Of a DNA stretch of 64,000 bases, positions 9,174-18,154 are shown in pieces. The first letter of the stretch is position 1; each line of letters opens with the position of its first letter. A model generated the notes under the pieces. That model was given only the letters and a program-made list of their open reading frames with translations, had not been told where the DNA came from and ran no database searches. Source of the stretch: Bacteroidetes bacterium HLUCCA01 (GTDB lineage Bacteria > Bacteroidota > Rhodothermia > Balneolales > HLUCCA01); assembly GCA_001314545.1 (NCBI GenBank), contig LIHN01000001.1:124001-188000 (forward strand). Direction: 5' to 3'. A program made the translations under genes and the position numbers.

Positions 9174-10037
9174 TTGATAGTACATGATCCAAAATATCGG
9201 TTTCAAGGTAAATGGGCGCACGCCCTCATCCTTCTGCTGGTTTTATCAGGCTGTTCGAGCTCCGGGCAGCCTGATACCGGGCTGTTAGTGGCACGTGTTG
9301 GAAATGAATTTCTTACCTATGAGGAAATCAGACGGAATGTTCCGGAAAATGTATTCCGTGCAGACAGTCTGAAGGCAATCACTCAGTACCGGGATACCTG
9401 GATAGAATCCATGGTAATTTACCAGGAAGGTAGCAGGAACGGTATGGCTGAACTACCGTACACAAAAGAGCGTTTACGGAAAGCACAGGCCAGTGTGATA
9501 CAGGAAGTAATGCGCGAGATGTTACTACAGCAAAATCCAGTGAGTGTGACTGAGTCGGAAGTACGGGATTACTACAATCAACATCGTAGTAATTTTGTAC
9601 TTCAAGAGCGATATCTCAAAGTAAGACATGTAGTTACTGCGACTCTTGAAGATTCAAGACAGGCAAAAAACGATTTACTCAGAGGTGTATCATGGGATAT
9701 GGTTGTAGAACGTTATGCGCTGTATAAGGACGAGGCCTTGGTGAATTCTGAGCGATACATACCGGAGTCAGCACTGTTCCCTGATAATTCACCCATGCGT
9801 GAATACCTGTCAGTGATGGGTATCAGCGAAATATCTCCCATACGCAGTCTGAATGATCAGTTCCATTTTATTCAAATCACAAGCGAACGTTCAGCCGGTG
9901 AGCACCCCGACCTTGACTGGGTGACGGATCACATTCATTCCTGGCTTGAAGTAGAAAAGAGAAGACGGGCAATCCGTATATTTGAGCAGAACCTCATTAT
10001 GCAGGCGCAAGCCAACAATGAAATTGAAATTTTTTAA
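9174..10037 (+). CDS. SurA/PpiC-like lipoprotein chaperone, degenerate parvulin domain
   Basis: A 287-residue lipoprotein. I place the start at the TTG that directly follows the stop of the previous gene; no in-frame ATG lies before the signal sequence, and the signal ends in a lipobox LSGC. The remainder is a SurA_N-like helical region followed by a segment (residues about 130-240) with the size and pattern of a parvulin domain, but it lacks the clear GGxLG and FGYH motifs of its neighbours, so isomerase activity is doubtful. Tandem placement between two related foldase genes suggests gene duplication and a shared role in outer-membrane protein biogenesis. Confidence 0.75.
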   Translation: MIVHDPKYRFQGKWAHALILLLVLSGCSSSGQPDTGLLVARVGNEFLTYEEIRRNVPENVFRADSLKAITQYRDTWIESMVIYQEGSRNGMAELPYTKERLRKAQASVIQEVMREMLLQQNPVSVTESEVRDYYNQHRSNFVLQERYLKVRHVVTATLEDSRQAKNDLLRGVSWDMVVERYALYKDEALVNSERYIPESALFPDNSPMREYLSVMGISEISPIRSLNDQFHFIQITSERSAGEHPDLDWVTDHIHSWLEVEKRRRAIRIFEQNLIMQAQANNEIEIF

Positions 10038-10083
10038 TCCAGGCGAAACAGGCCAACCTTAATCCTCTCAGTTATTTATTCCA

Positions 10084-11430
10084 ATGCCTAAATACATCAT
10101 ACTGCTGATTCTATCGGTTGTATTTACCCAAACGCTTACAGCTCAGTCCCAGAGTGAGATATCAGACAAAATTGTAGCCGTAGTCAACGATCATATTATA
10201 CTTAAATCAGAGGTTGACAATCGGACTGCAGAATTCATGCAGTCCCAGCAAGGTATGCCTTTCAGCGAAGAATTATGGTATGATGTTCTTGAGTCTATGA
10301 TTGACAATCTCGTCATGGTAGAAAAGGCAAAAATTGATTCCGTGGTGGTAACTGACGATGAAGTTAATCGCCAGCTTGACCAACGTATTCGATTGCTGAC
10401 CCAGCGCGCCGGAGGTGAACAGCAGCTTGAGCGTGCCCTCGGAAGAAGTATTGTACAGCTCCGGGCCGAATATCGTGAACAATTCAGACAAGATCTTACA
10501 GCAGAACGAATGCGGGAACAAGAACGCCGCAAAATTTCTGTGACACGCCCTGAGGTTGTTGAATACTTCAATTCAATACCTGCAGATTCGCTGCCTCTGA
10601 TTCCAGAGAGCGTATCACTATCGCAGATTGTGATAATACCTCCGCCTAAAGCGGAAGGTGAAAACAGAGCATTTCAGCTAGCAGTAGCTATTCGCGATTC
10701 CATACTAAATCATAATGCAGAATTTGAAGCAATGGCCAGGAGATACGGTGAAGACGGAACTGCACCCAACGGCGGACTCCTTCCTATGATGCCGATGGGA
10801 GATCTGGTTCCCGAATACTCAGCGGCCGCCTCTGCCCTTTCTCCCGGCGAAATTTCACAGGTAGTTCAAACGCCGTTTGGATATCATGTTATCCGTCTGA
10901 ATCGCAGGGTGGCCGATCAGATTGAAACCAACCACATTCTTATACGGGTTGGCGATGATGAATTGGATGAAGCTTTCGCTATAAATAAATTGGAGGCACT
11001 ACGCGATAGTGTCTTATCTCATGATAAAGCATTCTCCGTACTTGCACGAAGGCATTCAGATGATAAGGCAACTGCACCATCAGGCGGTCGACTGGTCAAC
11101 CCTCAGACCGGAGATCGTCAGTTGCCGGTTGACCAGCTTGACCCCAACCTGTTTCGAACAACCCTTTTATTGGAAAATGTGGGGGATATTTCTGAACCTC
11201 GACCCTTCAACACCGGGCAAGGGGGCACGCAGCAACGTGCATTCCGGATTGTGATGCTCAACAACAGAATACCGGAACATCAGGCAAATCTGGATGATGA
11301 TTTTGAATTGATTCGGATGTTCGCATTACAGGATAAACAGCAACGGTTGCTCACACAATGGATGACTGAAATGCGCGATGAAGTACATGTTCAATACTTC
11401 ATAGAAAATCCGTTTATCTCTTCAAATTGA
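10084..11430 (+). CDS. surA: Periplasmic chaperone and peptidyl-prolyl isomerase SurA
   Basis: A 448-residue exported foldase that escorts unfolded outer-membrane proteins. The N-terminal signal peptide ends near TAQSQS, without a lipobox, so it should be soluble in the periplasm. The SurA N-domain begins with IVAVVNDHIILKSEVD, a close match to the family opening. Two parvulin domains follow at about residues 170-275 (GGLLPMMPMGD, FGYHVIRL) and 280-400 (TNHILIRV). Family length is about 430, so it appears complete. The moxR-like gene follows 7 bp downstream. It is the most canonical of the three tandem foldases. Confidence 0.92.
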   Translation: MPKYIILLILSVVFTQTLTAQSQSEISDKIVAVVNDHIILKSEVDNRTAEFMQSQQGMPFSEELWYDVLESMIDNLVMVEKAKIDSVVVTDDEVNRQLDQRIRLLTQRAGGEQQLERALGRSIVQLRAEYREQFRQDLTAERMREQERRKISVTRPEVVEYFNSIPADSLPLIPESVSLSQIVIIPPPKAEGENRAFQLAVAIRDSILNHNAEFEAMARRYGEDGTAPNGGLLPMMPMGDLVPEYSAAASALSPGEISQVVQTPFGYHVIRLNRRVADQIETNHILIRVGDDELDEAFAINKLEALRDSVLSHDKAFSVLARRHSDDKATAPSGGRLVNPQTGDRQLPVDQLDPNLFRTTLLLENVGDISEPRPFNTGQGGTQQRAFRIVMLNNRIPEHQANLDDDFELIRMFALQDKQQRLLTQWMTEMRDEVHVQYFIENPFISSN

Positions 11431-11437
11431 AATCAGC

Positions 11438-12436
11438 ATGAGCCAAACAAATTCAACATTAGTAGCAGAAGCGGAGTCATTTAAAGACGCTTTTGAATCA
11501 CTGAAATTGGAAATAGGCAAAATCGTTGTCGGCCAGAACGAAGTTGTAGAGCAGTTACTCATCAGTTTATTTTCAAACGGACATTGTGTCCTGGTAGGTG
11601 TTCCCGGCCTGGCAAAAACCCTTCTGATCAAAACGCTTGCCAGAGCACTGAATCTCGACTTTAATCGAATTCAGTTTACACCTGATCTTATGCCCAGCGA
11701 TATCACCGGTACCGAAATCATTGAAGAAAATCTTGAAACCGGGGCAAAACAATTCAAATTTGTCAAAGGTCCTGTCTTCGCATCTATTATCCTGGCCGAT
11801 GAAATAAATCGAACTCCCCCCAAAACTCAGGCTGCATTGCTTGAAGCAATGCAGGAGTTCCGGGTTACCGCCGCCGGAAAAACATACGATCTGAACCGGC
11901 CCTTTTTTGTGCTTGCAACGCAAAATCCGATTGAACAGGAAGGTACGTATCCCCTGCCGGAGGCACAGCTGGATCGATTTATGTTTAACCTAAGACTGGA
12001 CTATCCCTCCTTTGACGAAGAGACAGACATTGTTCGCCAGACAACAGGAAATCGCAATATTGAAATAAACCAGATTTTGAATGCCAGTCAAATTACCCGT
12101 ATGCAGGAACTCACTCGCGAAGTAGCCGTTCCTGAGTCCGTTCTTAATTACACGGTACGACTGGTGACCATGACGCGTCCCGCTTCCGACATCGCACCGG
12201 ATTTTGTGAAAAAGTACATGAGCTGGGGGGCCGGGCCACGTGCGTCTCAAAACCTGATATTGGCCGGAAAGACCAGAGCCCTATCAAAAGGCAGATTTTC
12301 CGTCACTGAAGAAGACATTGAAATTCTTGCGCCGGCTGTGCTGCGCCATCGTATCGTGAATAACTATGCTGCTGAAGCTGAGCAAATTTCCCCAGATAGA
12401 TTAATTGAATGGTTGCTTGAATCGGCTCGAGTTTAA
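11438..12436 (+). CDS. MoxR-family AAA+ ATPase
   Basis: A 332-residue AAA+ ATPase of the MoxR family, which generally acts as a chaperone for assembly of protein complexes together with VWA-domain partners. Walker A GVPGLAKT is at residues 54-61 and Walker B ILADEINR at about 113-120, followed by the sensor region with ATQNP. It starts 7 bp after surA and ends 23 bp before a VWA-containing membrane protein, the usual partner type. In many Bacteroidota loci a DUF58 gene lies between the two; here none is present. Confidence 0.95.
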   Translation: MSQTNSTLVAEAESFKDAFESLKLEIGKIVVGQNEVVEQLLISLFSNGHCVLVGVPGLAKTLLIKTLARALNLDFNRIQFTPDLMPSDITGTEIIEENLETGAKQFKFVKGPVFASIILADEINRTPPKTQAALLEAMQEFRVTAAGKTYDLNRPFFVLATQNPIEQEGTYPLPEAQLDRFMFNLRLDYPSFDEETDIVRQTTGNRNIEINQILNASQITRMQELTREVAVPESVLNYTVRLVTMTRPASDIAPDFVKKYMSWGAGPRASQNLILAGKTRALSKGRFSVTEEDIEILAPAVLRHRIVNNYAAEAEQISPDRLIEWLLESARV

Positions 12437-12459
12437 CCTAAAATACACATTGTATACCC

Positions 12460-14580
12460 GTGAGTCCTGAATTTGTAGGATTTCAGCCGATGCTCTCGGT
12501 TTGGCTGCTTTATCCGGCGTTTATTATAGCCCTCCTTATATCCGTATGGACATACATTCGCTATTCCAGCATTACACCGGGGTTTAGATTGCTGTTGATA
12601 GTTGCCCGTGGACTATCACTGACACTTATCCTGCTCTTGCTGATGAATCCACAGTTTGAATTACGTACTCAATCACTAAGTCAACCTGAAATTACCCTGC
12701 TTATTGACGATTCACGCAGTATTAGCACGCAACGGGGCGAGTGGGCAGGAGAAGTATCTATGCGCAGCATACTCACTGAAATAACCGGGCAATTGGATGC
12801 ATGGTCCGTACGCCAGTCGATTAGTAGTTTCTCCTCGGATATCACTCAAATAAGCTCACTAGATGAACTAACGTTCGATCAATCTGAAACACGATTGTAT
12901 GAAGTGCTAAGCAATTTCGATAACAATTCTGATCTGCTGGTATTAATTACTGACGGAGTAAGTACTTCTGGAAGGGATGCCCTATTTGCGGCAGATTTCC
13001 TGGATATACCTGTTTATGCATTAGCCGTTGGTGACACTACGCAGCTGGAGGATATTGTTTTAACCGATGTTAGCGTTCCATCTGTGGCCTATGTTAACTC
13101 GCAGCTACCCGTCCGGTTGACTGTGCGTAATGAAGGATTTGAATCGGATACCATCTCGGTTCAGATTTTGGAAGATAATCGGGAGATTGCTGAATTTTCC
13201 TATGTTCCCGGAGAAAACAGATCAACCCGCGAAGTGGAACTACTTGTGAATCCAACACAAACCGGCATTCTCAACTTGCGTGCGGTAATCCAGCCTGTGT
13301 CGGGCGAATGGTCGGAAGAAAATAATTCGCGCCGTTTTAGTATTAACATCCTGGATGATCAAATCAGAGTTGCACACGTTGGTTTCGAACTACACCCCGA
13401 CGTCGGATTCCTTCGCAGACTCCTGGCTGCTAACGACGCCATTGAATTGACACAGAGAACATGGGTGGGTAACCAAAATTTCGCAGAGGGTACCTTACCC
13501 GCAGCTGACAGCCTTGATCTGCTTATTATTCATGGTCTGCCCGATGGTATCGGTCAGGCTACAATGCAATGGCTGGAATCTATTATCAACGAGAAACCTG
13601 TTGTGTTCTTTTTGACCCCGGGTACCAGAGAAAGTAGCTACAGCCAACTGACTTCCAGTCTCCCCGGTCGACCAGTGTTAAATCGAACCAATACTACTGT
13701 ACCTGTTCAGCTTCGTTTATCAGGGGAGGCGTCCGGTCATGCCGTTCTGGACCTTGCTTCCCTGGACCTACGTGGAGCACCACCCCTGCGATCACCATTG
13801 TCTGACACACGACAAAATGAAACGAACCTCGTTTTTCTGTACGCTGATGTACGTGGTGAAACTACCACGTCGCCGGTCTTACAGGCTGTACAACTGCCCA
13901 ATCAACGGTACAGCTTTTTTATGGCCTACAATATTCATCGATGGTTCCTTCGTGGAAATGCGGATCAAATCGACTGGCTCAGTCAGCTACTCTACAATCT
14001 CATAGATTGGACCGCCGCTGATCCCTCGGGTCAAGTTTTGGAATTATCCCCGATTAAAACAGATTTTTCCAGCAGCGAAACTATAGAATTCAGGGCTTCG
14101 GTAACCGATGCTTCCGGCAAACCGGAAAGTGCGGCTCAGGTTACGGTTTCTATTAGTGGGAACGACGTTGATTTTAATCGAATCTTTACAATGAATACTA
14201 CGGGTTCAGGTCGTTATGAACTTGATGCAGGCATTATGCCGGAAGGCAGCTATACCTTTCAGGGGACAGCCCAAAGAGGGAATCAACAGCTGGGTGAGGC
14301 AGCAGGGGTTTTTCAGGTAGGCGGTACCATAGCTGAATTAGTTGACACCCGGCGCAACGACCCGTTGTTAATTTATCTTTCTGAGGTTACCGATGGACAC
14401 TTCTCAACCCACACGGAGTTATCTGATTTTCTGGATAAGCTTCAAGGTCGTCTGGGTGAAACCAGCTACATTCAGGAATTACAAACGGTACAATTATACC
14501 AATCAGTTTTTTGGTTTTTACTCATCATAGTACTACTGAGCACTGAGTGGTTACTTAGGAAACGATTTGCTCTTCCCTGA
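12460..14580 (+). CDS. Membrane-anchored von Willebrand factor A-like protein (MoxR partner)
   Basis: A 706-residue protein starting at GTG. Two N-terminal transmembrane helices (about residues 13-32 and 43-62) are followed by a VWA domain with an intact MIDAS: D83-x-S85-x-S87 and T164-D165-G166. The middle section (about 290-420) has the pattern of a glutamine-amidotransferase-like fold, followed by beta-rich domains, and a single C-terminal transmembrane helix near 680-700 ends in basic residues. This BatA/BatB-like layout and the adjacent moxR gene suggest a metal-dependent adhesion protein that is loaded or remodelled by the ATPase at the inner membrane. The next gene (apt) is convergent with only 9 bp between stops. 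Confidence 0.85.
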   Translation: MSPEFVGFQPMLSVWLLYPAFIIALLISVWTYIRYSSITPGFRLLLIVARGLSLTLILLLLMNPQFELRTQSLSQPEITLLIDDSRSISTQRGEWAGEVSMRSILTEITGQLDAWSVRQSISSFSSDITQISSLDELTFDQSETRLYEVLSNFDNNSDLLVLITDGVSTSGRDALFAADFLDIPVYALAVGDTTQLEDIVLTDVSVPSVAYVNSQLPVRLTVRNEGFESDTISVQILEDNREIAEFSYVPGENRSTREVELLVNPTQTGILNLRAVIQPVSGEWSEENNSRRFSINILDDQIRVAHVGFELHPDVGFLRRLLAANDAIELTQRTWVGNQNFAEGTLPAADSLDLLIIHGLPDGIGQATMQWLESIINEKPVVFFLTPGTRESSYSQLTSSLPGRPVLNRTNTTVPVQLRLSGEASGHAVLDLASLDLRGAPPLRSPLSDTRQNETNLVFLYADVRGETTTSPVLQAVQLPNQRYSFFMAYNIHRWFLRGNADQIDWLSQLLYNLIDWTAADPSGQVLELSPIKTDFSSSETIEFRASVTDASGKPESAAQVTVSISGNDVDFNRIFTMNTTGSGRYELDAGIMPEGSYTFQGTAQRGNQQLGEAAGVFQVGGTIAELVDTRRNDPLLIYLSEVTDGHFSTHTELSDFLDKLQGRLGETSYIQELQTVQLYQSVFWFLLIIVLLSTEWLLRKRFALP

Positions 14581-14589
14581 TTACTATCG

Positions 14590-15141
14590 CTAACCGATTT
14601 TAATCAGCGTGTGTGATGATGCAATTTTATCCAGTTTCTGGACTCCTTGCAGAAACGAAAGCTCAATAATGAAGGAAAATCCCACAACTTCCCCACCAAG
14701 TTGTTTTACCAGGTCTGCAGCAGCGCCCGCCGTTCCCCCTGTAGCAATCAAATCGTCATGAATCACCACCCTCGCTCCCGATGAAAGAGCGTCCTCATGC
14801 ATTTCAACAGTATCCGTACCATACTCAAGCTCGTACTCAGACCGAACGGTTTTATAAGGTAATCGATTAGGCTTTCGTACTGGAATGAATCCCGCCTTCA
14901 GATCCATAGCTAATTTTGGTCCAAAAAGAAAGCCTCTGGACTCCATTCCAATAACGAAATCAATATGCTGATTCAAAAATGGTTTTACCAGCAATTGAGC
15001 TGTATGTTTTACAGCAAGAGGATTACCAAGTAAGGGTGTAATATCTTTGAACTGGATGCCTGCTTTGGGAAAATCAGGGATGGTTCTGATGTTGGACTCA
15101 AGAAATTTAAGAATTTCTTCTTCTTCACTATTTGAAATCAT
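14590..15141 (-). CDS. apt: Adenine phosphoribosyltransferase
   Basis: A purine salvage enzyme converting adenine plus PRPP to AMP in the cytoplasm. The PRPP-binding motif VVIHDDLIATGGTA and the ESRGFLFGP adenine-binding region are present. The frame stays open for 14 more codons upstream, but those residues (rich in N, C and T) do not resemble the family; starting at the ATG preceding ISNSEEEE gives 183 residues, close to the usual 170-185. It is convergent with the VWA gene and divergent from tadA, 68 bp away. Confidence 0.95.
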   Translation of the reverse strand: MISNSEEEEILKFLESNIRTIPDFPKAGIQFKDITPLLGNPLAVKHTAQLLVKPFLNQHIDFVIGMESRGFLFGPKLAMDLKAGFIPVRKPNRLPYKTVRSEYELEYGTDTVEMHEDALSSGARVVIHDDLIATGGTAGAAADLVKQLGGEVVGFSFIIELSFLQGVQKLDKIASSHTLIKIG

Positions 15142-15209
15142 ATTTTGTGTGGTTGAATTACAATTAGTGCCAAAATAATACAAATATTACTGCTAAATAT
15201 ACGGGCATT

Positions 15210-15695
15210 ATGACAGACAACCCCCAATTGCAATTACATCAGCATTTCATGCGTGAGGCACTGCGTATAGCGTATGAAGCTGCAGACAAAGGGGAAGTTC
15301 CGGTTGGTGCAATTGTAGTTCAAAATAATGAAATCATCGCCTCAGCGCACAACATGGTTGAATCCCTCGGAGACCCTACAGCTCACGCTGAGATTTTAGC
15401 TATTCGGAAAGCATGTGAAATTGTACAGTCAAAATACCTGCTGAAATGTACATTGTATGTCACTCTGGAGCCCTGCCCAATGTGTTCCGGAGCATTGGTC
15501 TGGAGCAAATTGTCTCGTGTTGTTTACGCAACAATTGACCATACTGCAGGTGGTTGCAACAGTCTGTTCAATATTTGCTCTAATCGTCGGTTAAACCACA
15601 GAATAGAGGTATTAAACGGCATACTTGAAGATGAATGTACTGCCCTGCTTACGTCCTGGTTTTCCGCAAAACGGAACAGGGATCAGGAACTTTGA
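15210..15695 (+). CDS. tadA: tRNA-specific adenosine deaminase
   Basis: A 161-residue zinc deaminase that converts A34 to inosine in tRNA-Arg(ACG). The cytidine-deaminase fold motifs are intact: HAEILA (zinc His and catalytic Glu) at about residues 53-58 and PCPMCSGA (two zinc Cys) at about 88-95. Family length is about 150-165. The 3' end overlaps that of the convergent nadD gene by 13 bp. Confidence 0.95.
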   Translation: MTDNPQLQLHQHFMREALRIAYEAADKGEVPVGAIVVQNNEIIASAHNMVESLGDPTAHAEILAIRKACEIVQSKYLLKCTLYVTLEPCPMCSGALVWSKLSRVVYATIDHTAGGCNSLFNICSNRRLNHRIEVLNGILEDECTALLTSWFSAKRNRDQEL

Positions 15696-16270
15696 TACAA
15701 CTTAAATTCACGAATGTAGTCGAGCACGGCCTTCGGAATGTCTGCTGAGACACCCGTATTATATAATGCAAAACGTACTGATGTAGATGAAATATTTCGA
15801 GGCTTGTTTTCAACAAAAAGACATCGGGATCGGATAGACTCCGGAATTCGGGAAGTTTCAAAGTCGGGTCGCGTAGCGACCAGCAGCTTCCATCCTTCAA
15901 GGATGTGTTCGTAGTTGAACCACGTATTTAAACTATGCAGGTTATCCGAACCAATACACCAGTAAAATTTCGTATCAGGGTATTGTTTTCTGAGTGCTTC
16001 AAGTGTTTGAATAGTGTAATTCGGGCTTGGTAATGACCGTTCGATATCACGTATCACCACACCCGGCATGGTTGCAAAAGCTCGCTGCAGCATCGCTACG
16101 CGATGTTCGAAATCCGTCACAGCAGTGTTTCGCTTATGTGGCGGACTAAAAGACGGAATAACCCAAAGTTCGTTAATTATTTCACTTTTAAGGTAGGCTT
16201 CGGCAATGGATAAGTGACCCAGATGAACAGGGTCGAACATACCACCGAGCAGGCCGACAGAGTGAACCAT
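15683..16270 (-). CDS. nadD: Nicotinate-nucleotide adenylyltransferase
   Basis: A 195-residue enzyme that transfers AMP from ATP to nicotinate mononucleotide in NAD biosynthesis. The nucleotidyltransferase signature GGMFDPVHLGHL (HxGH) is at residues 9-20, and the C-terminal ISSTSVR motif is present. It follows bamD by 2 bp and is the last gene of the long minus-strand run that begins at sufB. Confidence 0.95.
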   Translation of the reverse strand: MVHSVGLLGGMFDPVHLGHLSIAEAYLKSEIINELWVIPSFSPPHKRNTAVTDFEHRVAMLQRAFATMPGVVIRDIERSLPSPNYTIQTLEALRKQYPDTKFYWCIGSDNLHSLNTWFNYEHILEGWKLLVATRPDFETSRIPESIRSRCLFVENKPRNISSTSVRFALYNTGVSADIPKAVLDYIREFKLYQSS

Positions 16271-16272
16271 AA

Positions 16273-17100
16273 TCAGTTGGATACAGTCTGTCTGGCGGCT
16301 TCAATTCCATTGCGGGCAGTATCTGCCAGGTCTTCCACCTTCCCCCTGTTGTCACCACGTGGAAATAATTGAATGTAGGTCTGGTAGCTGTCAATTGCCA
16401 TCTGATAACGCTCAGCCTGTCTCTCAGGCACACTGTTATCCGCAAATAATACGTAAGCTTCAATCTGCAGAGCCAAAGAGGCTTCTGCCCAGGTTGTTTC
16501 AGGGTACATGTCCAGTACCATTCCAAAATAAATTGCGGCCGCTTCATACTGCCTGATTCTCAAGTACATCTGGCCCGATTCGTACTCCTTTCGTGCCAGC
16601 TTATCTCGCATTTCATCGATCAGACCAGCCGCTTCTTCGGCTTGTGTTGTACCCGGATATCTTCCAATGAACAGTTGCATTAATTCTATAGCGCGAAAGG
16701 TATCGGTTTGATCCAGTTTATAACGAGGACTTAATTTATAATAGCTTATTGCCTCCTGAAACTCCGCGTCGATTCGCCGTTCTGATCTGGGGAAGTTGGT
16801 TGCATAACGCTGAAACTCCGAGGCTGCAACCAGGTAATCCCGGTTGTTGAAATAACTCATCGCCAGCAGATATTGGCTCTCTTGTGCAATTTCGGTTCCC
16901 CGACCGATAGATAACACCGTCTCAAAGGCACGGGTTGCATCGGTGTACCTGCCACGGTCATAAAATGCCTTTGCCTTTTCAAAAGCTACTTCAAGAGAAT
17001 CACCCTGTCGTATTTGTCTTGTATTGGTACAACCCAGTACAAAAAGTCCTATGAGTATAGCAAAAAAATATTTTGTGGTGCCTGAATTCTGATATTTCAT
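16273..17100 (-). CDS. bamD: Outer-membrane protein assembly factor BamD
   Basis: A 275-residue lipoprotein of the BAM complex that inserts beta-barrel proteins into the outer membrane. The signal ends in lipobox VLGC (Cys24), and the rest is a chain of TPR-like helical repeats (AKAFYDRGRYTDATRAFE, LLAMSYFNNRDYLVAASEF, and similar) characteristic of BamD. Length is near the family's 245-280. It lies 19 bp after the prenyl synthase gene and 2 bp before nadD. It works with SurA, present at 10.1 kb in this window. Confidence 0.92.
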   Translation of the reverse strand: MKYQNSGTTKYFFAILIGLFVLGCTNTRQIRQGDSLEVAFEKAKAFYDRGRYTDATRAFETVLSIGRGTEIAQESQYLLAMSYFNNRDYLVAASEFQRYATNFPRSERRIDAEFQEAISYYKLSPRYKLDQTDTFRAIELMQLFIGRYPGTTQAEEAAGLIDEMRDKLARKEYESGQMYLRIRQYEAAAIYFGMVLDMYPETTWAEASLALQIEAYVLFADNSVPERQAERYQMAIDSYQTYIQLFPRGDNRGKVEDLADTARNGIEAARQTVSN

Positions 17101-17119
17101 GTATTTACGGAGTAGTGTA

Positions 17120-18130
17120 CTAATGTTCTCTTATCATTAACTGATCCAGAAGAGAATTTATTTCGTCTTTATAGATACTATTTTCAAATGTTGATAAGGC
17201 ATTTCGAGCTTGCGTGTATAAATCTGATATAGCGTTTTCAGCGGCCTCAAGTACCCCATAATCACGGTAAACCTTTATGACAAAGTCGACCTGTTGATCA
17301 GTAGCTTTCTTTTGTTGAAGTATTAAACTCAATTCTGCTCTAATTTCAGATGGAGCTGATTGTAAGGCCAACGCAGACAGGTAGGTTTTTTTTCCTGCGA
17401 TGATATCACCGCCTGGTTTCTTGCCAAATTTAGAGGGATCACCAACCGCATCGAGCAGATCATCCTGTATCTGAAACGCAATACCTGCTTTAAGGCCTAT
17501 TTCCCCACATTTTTGAATCAATACGTCTGGAGCACCGGCTATAATGGCACCAATTTGCATACTTGCCTGAAGCAGAGTCGCTGTTTTCTGTTCAATCATG
17601 AGCATATACTCATCAACGCTGACATCGGTACGTGTTTCAAATTCCATGTCGCGTGCCTGTCCTTCACAAACGATGCGAGTAGCATCAACAAAAACATGGT
17701 TCAATCGGGCATATTGCTCTTTAGTGTAATCAGGGCTTTTGCCGTAGTAGTCAATAAGTCCATAGGAGAAGGCAAACAGGGCGTCACCTGAAAGAATAGC
17801 TGTGTTAGTATCCCATTTCTTATGCACAGTTTGATAGCCCCTTCTCGAATCGGCATTATCCATAATGTCATCATGGAGCAGGGTAAACGTATGCAACGTC
17901 TCTACAGCGGCGGCGGCATGCAACGCATCCGCCGTGTTTCCATTGCATAATCCACAGGCAGTTAACACCATTTTTGGACGGACTCTTTTCCCGCCGCTTT
18001 TGAGGATATAGCGAATGGGCTCATAGAGTGTTTCAGGCTGAGCTGGCAGCTGAAGATTCAATAAGAAATGATCGATACTAACGGTTGGGTCTGTCAAAAT
18101 TTTTCGGATTGAATACTGAAAACATAACAA
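17120..18130 (-). CDS. Short-chain polyprenyl diphosphate synthase (FPP/GGPP type)
   Basis: A 336-residue trans-prenyltransferase. The first aspartate-rich motif DDIMD is at residues 87-91 without the two-residue insertion of bacterial FPP synthases; the second, QDDLLD, is near 220. Phe82, five residues before the first motif, is bulky, which in this family tends to limit product length to C15-C20. GKRVRPKM near residue 48 binds the allylic diphosphate. It is 24 bp downstream of fni, so isomerisation of IPP and chain elongation are paired. Products could feed the phytoene/squalene synthase at 62.7 kb; the exact chain length is an inference. Confidence 0.9.
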   Translation of the reverse strand: MLCFQYSIRKILTDPTVSIDHFLLNLQLPAQPETLYEPIRYILKSGGKRVRPKMVLTACGLCNGNTADALHAAAAVETLHTFTLLHDDIMDNADSRRGYQTVHKKWDTNTAILSGDALFAFSYGLIDYYGKSPDYTKEQYARLNHVFVDATRIVCEGQARDMEFETRTDVSVDEYMLMIEQKTATLLQASMQIGAIIAGAPDVLIQKCGEIGLKAGIAFQIQDDLLDAVGDPSKFGKKPGGDIIAGKKTYLSALALQSAPSEIRAELSLILQQKKATDQQVDFVIKVYRDYGVLEAAENAISDLYTQARNALSTFENSIYKDEINSLLDQLMIREH

Positions 18131-18154
18131 CGAAGATACAAAACCTCTGACTAT

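Noticed and set aside
9174-9300. Possible frameshift or missing start in the second foldase gene
   Set aside because: A TTG start directly after the previous stop gives a complete lipoprotein signal, so no error needs to be invoked.
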